Shown: piece by piece, positions 41,901-50,249 of the stretch
Layout of the letters: each line of letters starts with the position of its first letter
How positions within the stretch are numbered: position 1 is the stretch's first letter
Origin: Acidobacteriota bacterium
GTDB lineage: Bacteria; Acidobacteriota; Blastocatellia; Chloracidobacteriales; Chloracidobacteriaceae
DNA length: 59,667 bases
Assembly: GCA_016208495.1 (NCBI GenBank)
Contig: JACQXX010000004.1
Coordinates: forward strand, 1 to 59,667
Reading direction: 5' to 3'
Position numbers and translations under genes: made by a program
Notes under the pieces: generated by a model
The model's database searches: none
Told to the model about the DNA's origin: nothing
What the model saw: the letters and a program-made list of their open reading frames with translations, nothing else

Positions 41901-44600
41901 GAAAACCAGTTGTTGCACGCCGAACTGGATAGGCTCAAAGCGATACCACCTGTGGATGTTGCCCCCTATGAAACCCGAATTGCCGAGCTTGAAGCGGTAC
42001 TTCTTGTTACTCAGGCCCGGCAGACCGAATTTCAGCAAACTTTTGAGGATCTTGAAGCAAAAATGGCAGACCGTTCAGCCCAGGAAGTCACCCTCCACGA
42101 ACAAATCCACCAGTTGTCTGAGCGCATTACCGAGTTGAGCGCCCAGTCTGAAGCCCATCGGGAATCAACCGAGGCTCTGCAGCGGGAACTGGAACACCTG
42201 CAATCCATTCCCCCAGTGGACGTTGGTCCTTATGAAGAGCGCATCGCATACCTTGAACAACGCCTCAGCGACCAGGAAACTGAAAAACTGGCGCGTCAGG
42301 ATGAAACCGCCAGTCTGGTAGCCGAGAGTGACGCCCACAAGCTTGAAAAAGAACAGCTTCGCGAAGCTTTTCGGGACCTCACGCGTCAGTTTGAAGCTTT
42401 GACGGCGGAGACCGAAGCCCGTGAAATACTGCTGCACAGGATCCAATCTGAACTGGATGCGTTGCGGGCCGTGTCGCCGGTTGATGTCGCACCTTTTGAA
42501 GCCAGAATTCAGGAGCTGGAAACCTCACTTGCGGCCCAAGTTGAACATCTGGCCGAATCAAAGGCCGAAATAGATCGTCTCCAGAAAGAACAGGCTGACC
42601 AGAGGGCGGAACGCGAACACGAACGCGGAGAGCTGGCACGACTGCATCTGCAAGCCAACGAACAATTTACCCAGATTTCCGAACTGTACAGCCAGATTGA
42701 GGCTGACGATGCTGAGCGGGCCACGCTCCGAGCGGCGGTGAAAACCCTCGAAGAGCGCATCCACGAGTTACACACCCGGTCCCAGCGATTGCAGATGATG
42801 CATGATGCACTTGGCTCAGCTCATGACGAAGTAAAACAATTGCTCGGAGCTGCCGTCCAGGATCGCCACTACCTGGAACGTGAGGCCGAACAGTTGCAAG
42901 CTGCCAATACCCGACTGGAAACCCAGGCAGTCCAGTTGACAGCGCTCACCACGCAACTGACAACCGAAAACCAGGAATTGCAGCTTCAGTTGGCTGAACT
43001 GAAGCAACAGTCATCGCAGTTAACGTCCCAAAATGAACAACTGCAAACCCAGGTCCTGGAAATTGCCGCACTCTATGACCGCCAACGAAAGCAATATGAA
43101 GTCTTTCAGGCACGGTTTTTACAACGATTGAAATTACAAGAAGCCGAGCGCGCCGACTGGCAGCGCCTGCTCGACAATGCGGCTGGAACGGAATTGACTT
43201 TGCACGAGACGGTGCGGGAATTGGAGCAAGTCAAAACGGAATCAACCCAATTGCAGGCTCGGAATGAGCAGTTAGAGGCCCAAAAAGGCGAACTGATCAT
43301 CCAAATTGACGAAATAAATACCCGCTTTCTGAAGCAAAAAGAGCGATTTAATACAATTCTCCCTCGGCTTTTGGACCGGCTTCAACTGATGGAAGCGGAG
43401 CGAACTGATTGGAAGCGCCTGATTGACCATGCCGCCGCGATTGAAACAGACCTCCGGGAAGCGCTCAAAGCCAGGGAAGAAGCGAGACATACCCAGGAAG
43501 AACAGGTCAAAACCGAGCTTGAACAGGAATTGCAATCGCTGTCAGCAACGTTGGCGGAATCCAGAGCCCAATCAGATGAAATGATCCGCACCTTGCAAGC
43601 CCGATTGGACCAGTCTCGGGTTGAACAGGAAGTGCTGCACACCGAGATTCAGGAGCTGCACGGACGCCTGACGGGCGAACTGGACCAGACGGTGTTGCTC
43701 CGTGCGCAACAGGCCCAGCTTGAAGCCGAGGTTGTGGAACTCCAGACCAAACTGGAGGCATCGGTTGACGAACAGGCCGTCCTGCAAACCGAAGTTGAAC
43801 GATTGCAGGGGCGGTTGACCGGCGAACTGGATCAGGCTGTGTTTCTCAGTGCCGAAAATTCGAACTTGCAGGCATCAGTCAGTGAATTGCAAACCCAACT
43901 GGAGGAATCTGAGCAATCCCGGCAGGTTCTGGAAACACAGGTTTCAACCACGGCCCAGGCACTGGCCGAGGCTGAAGCTGCCCGGCTCGAACTGAGCCGA
44001 CAATTTGATACTCAAATGGCTGAGTATCAAAGGGTTTTGGATTCAACCCAGCAGGAAGTTCATCGGATTCGCGAACATTTAGAAGCTGTTTTAAAAGAAA
44101 AACAGACATTGCTGGAACAGAGGCCGTTACCGACAGCCGTCCTTGACCCCATTTTTCAATCAGTTGAAACCCTGACCTCGATGACCAGCGAGCCAACCGA
44201 AACGTTAGCCGAACCCATGAAGGTTTCGGTCCCCCTTCGAATTTTGTTGGCGAGTGATGCTCCCGATGGTGCTGCTCAGCTACAATCGCTTCTGGTCGAG
44301 CAAGGGCATTCGATTTCATTTGCACCAGACGGGGAGGCGGCGCTCTCCGCGATTTTCCTGGAGCTTCCGGATGTGGTGATTGCCAATCTTGAAAGCCCGT
44401 ATTTTGACACCGGGGACCTGTTGCAAAGCATGCGTCGCAACCCAACCTGGCGAAAACTGCCGGTGATTCTGCTCTATTGTGATGTGCCGGACGCCCAGCG
44501 GGGCCTGCTCCCGGCACAAAACGAGCAGACCCGATTGCTTTTCCAGGATGGACTCACCGAAGATACCATCCGTCAGGCCCTCACGATTGCCCAAAAATGA
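38973..44600 (+). CDS. Giant GAF-PAS-coiled-coil-pseudoreceiver protein
   Basis: A 1875-residue cytoplasmic signalling or scaffold protein. Order: GAF (about 20-190) with a Cys cluster CATCHWAEQC plus RRCLHL and SCG; PAS (about 205-320); a second GAF-like domain (about 345-490); a coiled coil (about 490-1730); and a receiver-like domain (about 1750-1875). The receiver has Asn in place of the phosphoacceptor Asp (DVVIANLESPYFD). The coiled coil contains three copies of PVDVxPxExRIxxLE spaced 88 residues apart (about 990, 1077, 1165), so it grew by duplication. No histidine kinase domain is seen. Start ATG could also be the third codon (MPMSK). Confidence 0.85.
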   Translation: MPMSKTERIRDILDPVAHQLQNPQELDRVLYQIAREATEYFDAVCCRVWLIRRGDLCATCHWAEQCSDKRRCLHLKASCGAPIDSEFRRAPLDVFSHETIARGGIADWSKRAPEFDFLIDRTWAEQQQLVSFATQPLRVENRVVGLMAIFSRKLIYPADFREMGAFGSYASTAIRVAELTVRAQRAETAMKEKDRELQQTTRLLNSVLNADTEQSVIVEDLEGNVLAFNEGASQAFGYVPEEVIGKINSEKLYAPEDRATGRMMEIFKTTIEQGTYDGTLRRLRKNGEVFVEKATLTLQRDEEGDPAGFLIVARELSKTEIDSAAAPTLESALQPVVVIDPLTESFQALVASQRIDQLPDVVLAQVLRLLPIKQAAFFLLENKKFILRAMLNGDLSAVQAGWKLDSDHARLWYQQLQDDRPFELSAELLPANAPFLAGMAPSAGWWVLPLFQDGPMAVVATLADGGLTEAELETGRQLMFLATRVLDHTLLMEQLNDQLRHLHARYSSLEQEHRLLCDQSTDLQLSRAQLLEQSGNIEANLVRMTGQHRALSQEVSELKGYSSELEQALESFRERQKALQSEINELKPAAERSHGLAKALSEAEATAAQLKENLTEAERHYEQGYRRLSERNAQLEKSMAELQHEQHDRENRLKLLEEQNAVREQHLATLSELETERTAWAVTQERLVREVQEAERKAQEYQENLRRVEASLAQALEQRNEARAGLEAARHEMQSTLEALATDQKRVSALEKELQHKEAEWHQQTDEQAALRKSVSDLEQQVEKFRQQCAELEERYARRNAEFNLQRDELTRLQLLVAPYRELQVKYLDLEQREKLLEERFQGLRSTFEQVEFERTKFEDDLRETRERVLGLQKDVSDERHQHERELEAERQIHQEHVMKLMADIAELEETKRTLNDLSTAYARLRSVWDEAQSDLAQARAAMDTTLNDVRNAEQSTRTLRGEAERLASDRARLLSENQLLHAELDRLKAIPPVDVAPYETRIAELEAVLLVTQARQTEFQQTFEDLEAKMADRSAQEVTLHEQIHQLSERITELSAQSEAHRESTEALQRELEHLQSIPPVDVGPYEERIAYLEQRLSDQETEKLARQDETASLVAESDAHKLEKEQLREAFRDLTRQFEALTAETEAREILLHRIQSELDALRAVSPVDVAPFEARIQELETSLAAQVEHLAESKAEIDRLQKEQADQRAEREHERGELARLHLQANEQFTQISELYSQIEADDAERATLRAAVKTLEERIHELHTRSQRLQMMHDALGSAHDEVKQLLGAAVQDRHYLEREAEQLQAANTRLETQAVQLTALTTQLTTENQELQLQLAELKQQSSQLTSQNEQLQTQVLEIAALYDRQRKQYEVFQARFLQRLKLQEAERADWQRLLDNAAGTELTLHETVRELEQVKTESTQLQARNEQLEAQKGELIIQIDEINTRFLKQKERFNTILPRLLDRLQLMEAERTDWKRLIDHAAAIETDLREALKAREEARHTQEEQVKTELEQELQSLSATLAESRAQSDEMIRTLQARLDQSRVEQEVLHTEIQELHGRLTGELDQTVLLRAQQAQLEAEVVELQTKLEASVDEQAVLQTEVERLQGRLTGELDQAVFLSAENSNLQASVSELQTQLEESEQSRQVLETQVSTTAQALAEAEAARLELSRQFDTQMAEYQRVLDSTQQEVHRIREHLEAVLKEKQTLLEQRPLPTAVLDPIFQSVETLTSMTSEPTETLAEPMKVSVPLRILLASDAPDGAAQLQSLLVEQGHSISFAPDGEAALSAIFLELPDVVIANLESPYFDTGDLLQSMRRNPTWRKLPVILLYCDVPDAQRGLLPAQNEQTRLLFQDGLTEDTIRQALTIAQK

Positions 44601-44669
44601 AGAATGTTTCCATTCTTCATTTTTCATACTCAGGATCTTTTTACAGACATCTCTTCCTTAACCATGTGG

Positions 44670-44741
44670 GTCAGTACCACCTGCGTCAGCGGGTGGGTTG
44701 AGAATCAACCGGACCCACCCGCTGACGCAGGTGGTACTGAC
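44670..44741. repeat. Perfect 28-bp-arm palindrome G, copy 1
   Basis: Arms GTCAGTACCACCTGCGTCAG... (44670-44697) and ...CTGACGCAGGTGGTACTGAC (44714-44741) are exact reverse complements around a 16-base loop. A similar but less perfect copy lies at 56455-56525. It may work as a terminator for the 38973 gene. Confidence 0.85.
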
Positions 44742-44755
44742 AAATTCTTTATTTT

Positions 44756-46201
44756 ATGCCAATTGAAGATTTGCGAGAATTTATCAGAGCCCTCGAAAAG
44801 CAGGGGGAACTCAAGCGCATCCAGACTGAGGTTTTGTGTGAGCTTGAAATCACCGAAATTACCGACCGCGTTTCAAAAGCTGGTGGCCCAGCATTGTTGT
44901 TTGAAAATGTGACCGGTTACCGCACCCCGGTTCTCATCAACGCTTTGGGCAGTGAGCGCCGAATGCTGATTGCCCTGGGGGCGGAATCCTATGACGAAAT
45001 TGCCGGTCGTCTGACGGAACTCATTGATTTCAAATCACCTGAAGGGCTGATGGAGAAAATCAAACTGCTGCCGAAACTGGCCGAACTGGGCAGTTTCTTC
45101 CCCAAACGGGTCAAAAGCGGTCCCTGTCAGGAAGTTGTGTTGCTCGAAGATGAGTTTTCACTCCTGAAATTGCCTATTTTGAAATGCTGGCCCGAAGATG
45201 GTGGCCGGTTTATTACTTTTCCGCTGGTATTTACCAACAATCCATTGAACGGCAAGCGCAACGTCGGAATGTATCGCATGCAGGTATATGACGGTCAAAC
45301 CACCGGCATGCACTGGCAGATGCACAAACACGGGGCGGCCCATTTCCGCGAGCACGTACGCACTGGCCAGCGCATGCCGGTTTCAGTTGCGATTGGTGGC
45401 GATCCGCTGCTCACGTTTGCCGCGATTTTCCCGTTGCCGGATGACCTGGATGAAATGATGCTGGCCGGGTTTCTCCGCTCAAAGCCCGTGCCGATGGTGA
45501 AATGCATCACCAACGATATCGAAGTGCCGGCCAATGCGGAAATTGTGCTCGAAGGCTACGTTGACCCGCATGAACAGCGGGTCGAAGGTCCGTTTGGCGA
45601 CCATACCGGGTTTTACACCGAAGCCAAAGACTTTCCGGTGTTTCACGTGACCTGTGTCACCCACCGCCGCCATCCGATTTACCAGACCACCATCGTTGGC
45701 CGTCCCCCGATGGAAGACTGCTTTATGGGTGAAGCCGTCGGACGAATTGCCATGCCGGTCCTGAAACGGCAATTTCCGGAAGTGGTAGACATGCATCTGC
45801 CATTTGAAGGCGTCTTCCACAACTTGATGATCGTGTCCATCAAAAAAGCTTTTCCCGGCCACGCCCGAAAAATTATGAATTCTGTCTGGGGCACGGGGCA
45901 GATGATGTTTACCAAATGCATTATTGTGGTGGATGAAGACGTGCCGGTTCGGGATCCACAGTATGTAGCCTGGTATGTGCTCAACAACATTGATCCGGAA
46001 CGCGATATCCAATTTACCCTGGGCCCGATTGACGAACTGGATCACTCTTCTCGAATGATCGCTTATGGTTCTAAAATGGGAATTGATGCCACTCGCAAAT
46101 GGCCCAGTGAAGGATTTCACCGTGACTGGCCGAAAGAAAACCGAATGTCCGATGACATTGTCAAGTTAGTTGATGCCAAGTGGAAAACGCTGTTCAAATA
46201 G
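44756..46201 (+). CDS. UbiD-family decarboxylase
   Basis: A 481-residue prenylated-FMN-dependent (de)carboxylase of the UbiD fold, as in ubiquinone/menaquinone synthesis. Diagnostic stretches are MPIEDLREFIRALEKQGEL, NVGMYRMQVYDGQTTGMHWQ, EGYVDPHEQRVEGPFGDHTG (the catalytic Glu/Arg region) and YQTTIVGRPPMEDCFMGEA. A UbiX flavin prenyltransferase is not in the window. The start has no SD; it follows a palindrome within 15 bases. The TAG stop leads straight into a heptamer array. Confidence 0.92.
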   Translation: MPIEDLREFIRALEKQGELKRIQTEVLCELEITEITDRVSKAGGPALLFENVTGYRTPVLINALGSERRMLIALGAESYDEIAGRLTELIDFKSPEGLMEKIKLLPKLAELGSFFPKRVKSGPCQEVVLLEDEFSLLKLPILKCWPEDGGRFITFPLVFTNNPLNGKRNVGMYRMQVYDGQTTGMHWQMHKHGAAHFREHVRTGQRMPVSVAIGGDPLLTFAAIFPLPDDLDEMMLAGFLRSKPVPMVKCITNDIEVPANAEIVLEGYVDPHEQRVEGPFGDHTGFYTEAKDFPVFHVTCVTHRRHPIYQTTIVGRPPMEDCFMGEAVGRIAMPVLKRQFPEVVDMHLPFEGVFHNLMIVSIKKAFPGHARKIMNSVWGTGQMMFTKCIIVVDEDVPVRDPQYVAWYVLNNIDPERDIQFTLGPIDELDHSSRMIAYGSKMGIDATRKWPSEGFHRDWPKENRMSDDIVKLVDAKWKTLFK

Positions 46202-46340
46202 GGTTCCGGGTTCCGGGTTCCGGGTTCCGGGTTTTCGAAGGGGGCGCGGTTCAGAGCAACAGCGCCCTTACGTCGTGTCACCTTGTCATCTTGTCACCTT
46301 GTCATCTTGTCATCTTGTCACCTTGTCATTTTGTTACTTG
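46199..46340. repeat. GGGTTCC heptamers and TCTTGTCA octamers
   Basis: TAGGGTTCCGGGTTCCGGG begins at the UbiD stop; TTGTCAC/TTGTCAT units of 8 bp follow at about 46281-46338. Together they fill the gap to the next start. Confidence 0.85.
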
Positions 46341-46362
46341 ATGAGTCCTCAACCCAAAACCT

Positions 46363-47337
46363 ATGGCTGATAAAATTCTGGTGGTAGATGACGATCCAAG
46401 CCTCCGCAAGATGCTAACCACGGTGCTGAGCAAGCACTATCAGGTGGAAGAAGCCGCATCGGGCGAAGACGCGCTTAAAATTGCGGCTCAAGGTGACGTC
46501 CGACTGGTGTTGCTCGATGTGATGATGCCGGGAATGAGTGGGCTTGAGACCTGTCTGCGGTTACGCCGGAATCCACGCAGTTGCCATGCCACGATTGTCA
46601 TGCTGACCGCTCGTAAGCAGGAGGAAGATGTTGTCGAAGGGCTCAAAGTCGGGGCGGATGATTATTTAACCAAGCCGTTTAAATTCTCTGAGTTGATTGC
46701 CCGCATTGATTCACACCTGCGCCGGCAGTGGCGCGAATTGCAAGCCAGCCCGTTGACTGGGTTGCCGGGAAACCTCCAGATTCAGGCGATTATCAAGACC
46801 AATATCAAAGCTGGGATCCGGTTTGCCGTTATTCACGCCGATCTCAATAACTTCAAAGCCTATAATGACCGTTATGGATTTACCGCCGGAGATGAAGTTT
46901 TAAACTTTACCGCCAACGTGTTGACCAGTGCCGTCAACGTGTTAGGCGTGGCTGAAACCGATTTTGTCGGCCATATCGGGGGTGATGATTTCATTATTGT
47001 GACGGCACCGGAGCGGAGCGAAGCCCTCTGCCAGACCATCATCGAGCACTTTGATGCCGAAATTGAGGACTTTTACACACCGGAAGATTGGGCCCGGGGA
47101 GGAGTCATCGTCACTGATCGTCAAGGAAACCATGGGTTGGTTCCCGTGCTCAGTATCGCTCTGGCGGTGGTTGTCTGCGATGGTCGCTATATTTCACACC
47201 CCGGTCAGATTGCCCAAATTGCCGCCGAATTAAAGAAGCAAGCCAAAGCCAAAGATGGAAGTGAATATATCGTTGACCGTCGCTCCACCTGGTCTTCCAT
47301 TCCAGAAACTTCCCCGCCAGAACCAGCTCAGGAATGA
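46363..47337 (+). CDS. Response regulator with GGDEF-like output domain
   Basis: A 324-residue two-domain protein. Residues 1-120 are a receiver: DDD acidic pocket (9-11), phosphoacceptor D52 in LLDVMMPGM, and K in LTKPF (about 105). Residues about 130-310 are GGDEF-like: SPLTGLPGNLQIQ, HADLNNFKAYNDRYG and GGDDF at the active-site loop in place of GGDEF or GGEEF. Whether it makes cyclic di-GMP is uncertain, since the fourth residue differs and no RxxD inhibitory site is obvious. No cognate kinase is next to it. Confidence 0.88.
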   Translation: MADKILVVDDDPSLRKMLTTVLSKHYQVEEAASGEDALKIAAQGDVRLVLLDVMMPGMSGLETCLRLRRNPRSCHATIVMLTARKQEEDVVEGLKVGADDYLTKPFKFSELIARIDSHLRRQWRELQASPLTGLPGNLQIQAIIKTNIKAGIRFAVIHADLNNFKAYNDRYGFTAGDEVLNFTANVLTSAVNVLGVAETDFVGHIGGDDFIIVTAPERSEALCQTIIEHFDAEIEDFYTPEDWARGGVIVTDRQGNHGLVPVLSIALAVVVCDGRYISHPGQIAQIAAELKKQAKAKDGSEYIVDRRSTWSSIPETSPPEPAQE

Positions 47338-47425
47338 AGTTAGTGGTTAGTGGTTAGTGGTTAGAAATCAATACTTTCAAAGAAGAACCAAGAACCAAGA
47401 ACCAACCACTAACCACTAACCACTT
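47338..47425. repeat. GTTAGTG and AACCAAG heptamer arrays in inverted arrangement
   Basis: GTTAGTGGTTAGTGG (47339-47365) is followed by GAAATCAATACTTTCAAAG, then CCAAGAACCAAGAACC and ACTAACCACTAACC (about 47387-47425). The first and last arrays are reverse complements and could form a long hairpin between the two convergent genes. The middle matches the 59-bp repeat at 36911 in reverse. Confidence 0.85.
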
Positions 47426-47435
47426 TCTTCATTCT

Positions 47436-48317
47436 TCACTCAGCCTTCATATAGGTTGTGAGGCGATCAAGACTGTGAATCAAATCCAAAAACTTGGTTC
47501 CGTCAGTCATAACCGGGGTCAGTTTGAGCGACAGTGCATATTCCATATGCTGAATCAGGGCAAAGTCCTGAATCTGAGATTTTGGGAATGGGGGAGTAAA
47601 CACAACGTCGTTGTGAATGATATCGGATCCGCCAGACGTCTCTCGCCACCAGTGAAGTACATAAAACGCCTGATCCTGGTTGATGACCAGTATCAAATTG
47701 ACCACATCAAAACTTCCCAGAAATGTAACCTGTTCTGCCTGATCAAGTTGCTCAGCCGTCAACTCACCTCGTGAATTGCCCACATTTCGACCCACATGCT
47801 CATTGAGCCGTTGATCTTTGACCACGACCATCTGAACCTGCAGCGTGTGGGGCACATGGAGCTTCTTAAATCCTTCAAGAAGTTCGCCATAGGTGCCGTC
47901 ACAGGTGCTATAAGTTTGATAAACCTGAGGATATGCTTTTTCAGCCGGGCGGTTTTGATAGACCCAGTTGAGTTGGGAGTAACATTTTTCGAGTCGGTCT
48001 GAAAACCCCCGGACTCGTTCTGCCCAATGAGAATAGGCAGCCTGATATTCGGTGAATTTCATTCGCTTCGGGTTTGGAAGCGGGATCTCTGCCGTCGGGG
48101 AAAGAAACTCATTCCGGGTACGGTTGAGGTCTTCCTTTAAGGCGATGAGTTCTGAATTCAACTGTTTGATATCAACTGGTGCTTGTGATTTTGCTGGTTG
48201 AAACGGTTTCGTTGTGGGAACCAAACCAGTAAGCTGGGGAGCCGCCAAAATGGGGCTGGCCAATAAAAACCCCGTGAAGATGGAAGCACAGGTGAAACCA
48301 GTAAATCGGCTATTCAT
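47436..48317 (-). CDS. Secreted hypothetical protein, paralog 1
   Basis: A 293-residue protein with a signal peptide (about residues 1-25, ending in LAAP). It is homologous along its length to the next gene (shared stretches: QAPVDIK / SPVDIK, LPNPKRMKFTEYQAAY, NEHVGRN / NEHVSRN, TFLGSFDVVNL / TFIGSFDVVNL). ATG 48317 is chosen because GAGAGG lies seven bases upstream; the frame reaches 48407, but that part is not signal-like. No family recognised; helical first half, mixed second half. Confidence 0.75.
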   Translation of the reverse strand: MNSRFTGFTCASIFTGFLLASPILAAPQLTGLVPTTKPFQPAKSQAPVDIKQLNSELIALKEDLNRTRNEFLSPTAEIPLPNPKRMKFTEYQAAYSHWAERVRGFSDRLEKCYSQLNWVYQNRPAEKAYPQVYQTYSTCDGTYGELLEGFKKLHVPHTLQVQMVVVKDQRLNEHVGRNVGNSRGELTAEQLDQAEQVTFLGSFDVVNLILVINQDQAFYVLHWWRETSGGSDIIHNDVVFTPPFPKSQIQDFALIQHMEYALSLKLTPVMTDGTKFLDLIHSLDRLTTYMKAE

Positions 48318-48442
48318 ACACAAACCTCTCTCCTGAAATGAAGATGACGGAACGGTATCCCGGGAAAATAGGAAAAGAGGGAAAGTGTAGAGCCTGTACA
48401 TTACCAAAAATGAACTGGAATTTCCAGATTTTTGAATTGGGT

Positions 48443-49327
48443 TTAGTTGGTGTAGGTGGTAATCCGATCCAGAAAGTCGTGCAGGTCAAGTAACTTTTCA
48501 CCCTGGGCGGAAACTGGAGTGAGATTGAGCGACAGGGCCAGTTCCATATGCTGGGCTGGGCTGTAGCCTTGAACCTGTGCCAGTGCAAATGATTGTGAAA
48601 AGACAACGTCATTGTGCAGAATCTCTGGCGCGCCAGGTTGATTGGGGCGTTCCTTCCATCGTTGAAGGATATAAAAGGCTTGATCCTGTCTAACGACCAG
48701 AAACAGATTGACAACGTCAAAGCTTCCGATGAAGGTGACGGTGTCAGCCTGATCAAGTTGTTCAACCGTCAAGTCAGCCCGGGTATTGCCTGCATTTCGA
48801 CTGACATGCTCATTGAGCCGGCCATCGTTGACAATCACCATTCTGACCTGAAGCACGGTTGGGGCACTGAGTTTCCGAAACCCTTCAATCAGTTCATTGT
48901 AAATGCCATCACACGTGGTGTAGACCTGAAATACCTGTGGGTAGGCTTTCTCATTCGGGCGGTTTTGGTAAATCCAATTCAACTGGGCATACGCCTTTTC
49001 GAGTCGGGCGGAGAAACTCTTAATTCGTTCCGCCCAGGTGGTATAGGCTGCTTGATAGTCGCTATATTTCATCCGCTTCTGGTTGGGAAGCGGGGTTTCA
49101 GTGCCAGGCGATAAGAATTCCTGTTTGGCACGAGCCAGATCCGCCTGAAGGCCAGCCAGTTCAGCGGTCAAGGCTTTGATGTCCACTGGGCTTTGAGGCT
49201 CAGTTAGTCGAGAGGATTCTGTCGGTGGAAGGGATGCCGAAAGTCCGGAAGTACCAAAAATGGGCAGGCTGAGCAGCAGACCCGCAACGGCAGACATGAA
49301 AATAGATCGAATGTTTTGATTTTTCAT
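48443..49327 (-). CDS. Secreted hypothetical protein, paralog 2
   Basis: A 294-residue paralog of the preceding gene, with a signal peptide (about residues 1-30) and the same overall layout. The leader AGGAGAGGG followed by GTGTATG is nearly the same as in paralog 1, so the duplication included the ribosome-binding region. The two genes are 125 bases apart and probably co-transcribed. The function is unknown. Confidence 0.75.
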   Translation of the reverse strand: MKNQNIRSIFMSAVAGLLLSLPIFGTSGLSASLPPTESSRLTEPQSPVDIKALTAELAGLQADLARAKQEFLSPGTETPLPNQKRMKYSDYQAAYTTWAERIKSFSARLEKAYAQLNWIYQNRPNEKAYPQVFQVYTTCDGIYNELIEGFRKLSAPTVLQVRMVIVNDGRLNEHVSRNAGNTRADLTVEQLDQADTVTFIGSFDVVNLFLVVRQDQAFYILQRWKERPNQPGAPEILHNDVVFSQSFALAQVQGYSPAQHMELALSLNLTPVSAQGEKLLDLHDFLDRITTYTN

Positions 49328-49631
49328 ACACGAAACCCTCTCCTGATGGATATTTCTAATTTGGTTGACCTATGGATCTAAGGAGGAGGAAACAAGGAGT
49401 GTAGAATTCCTATGTTACAAGAATCTAACCCTCCAAACCAAGTTGCCGGACCCGATGCGGATGACAATGTGACAAAATGACAGGGGGACAGCGAGGCAAC
49501 TGTGGAATTTTGGATTCTTGAGCTAAATCTCCTTTGAAATCACAAATTTGAATTGACAACTCATAAACTGATTGAAAAAACTGGATTTACTGACTACTGA
49601 CTACTGACTACTGACTACTGACTACTGACTT
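49328..49631. repeat. Divergent intergenic region with TGACTAC heptamers
   Basis: About 300 bases with no gene. A TGACTAC heptamer array (49592-49630) ends exactly at the ATG of the next gene, leaving no Shine-Dalgarno sequence. Confidence 0.8.
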
Positions 49632-50249
49632 ATGAAATTCACACCTGAATTTTTTGATGCAATTACCCAGATGGTGACAGAAGCCGAAGCGCTGACTTCA
49701 GCCGAACTGGTGGTTGTGGTCCAGCCCCAGTCCGGCCAGTATCGGGACGTTGCCTATCTGGTGGGCGGAGGACTCGCCTGGCTGGCACTGGCGTTTATGA
49801 TGTATTCGGATTGGGTATTTGAAATTGCTTATCTCCCGTTTGAGTTGATTGGAATTGCAGTGGGTGGCGCGTATCTTAGCTCATTGACGCCACTTCGCCG
49901 GTGGTTGACTTCACGCAAACGTCAGTCGCGACAGGTCAGGGAAGCTGCGCGGGCGGCGTTTGTTGAATTCGAAGTTCTGCAGACGCGCGGACGGACCGGG
50001 ATTTTAATTTACTGGTCGGTGATTGAGCAGCAGGTTGAAATTGTGGCCGATCTTGGTGTGACGACTGCCATTCCACTTGAAGCCTGGAAGCAAGCTGTGG
50101 CTGAATTCCAAACGGATAAACCTACGCGGCAACGAATGTCTGATTTTCCGGAAGACCTGCTCGCCTTTGGCCGATTTTTGAGCCGCTACCTCCCAGCCAC
50201 GGCTGATAACCCCGACGAACTTCCAAACCGTCCGCACATTCTGTCATGA
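49632..50249 (+). CDS. TPM-domain membrane protein
   Basis: A 205-residue protein resembling the TPM (repair/phosphatase-like) domain: AEALTSAELVVVVQPQSGQYRD and, after a membrane hairpin (about residues 42-82), TRGRTGILIYWSVIEQQVEIVADLGV. The two hydrophobic helices interrupt the domain. It overlaps the next gene by four bases (ATGA), so the two are coupled; TPM proteins are often encoded near Tim44-like or LemA envelope proteins. No SD: heptamers abut the ATG. Confidence 0.75.
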   Translation: MKFTPEFFDAITQMVTEAEALTSAELVVVVQPQSGQYRDVAYLVGGGLAWLALAFMMYSDWVFEIAYLPFELIGIAVGGAYLSSLTPLRRWLTSRKRQSRQVREAARAAFVEFEVLQTRGRTGILIYWSVIEQQVEIVADLGVTTAIPLEAWKQAVAEFQTDKPTRQRMSDFPEDLLAFGRFLSRYLPATADNPDELPNRPHILS

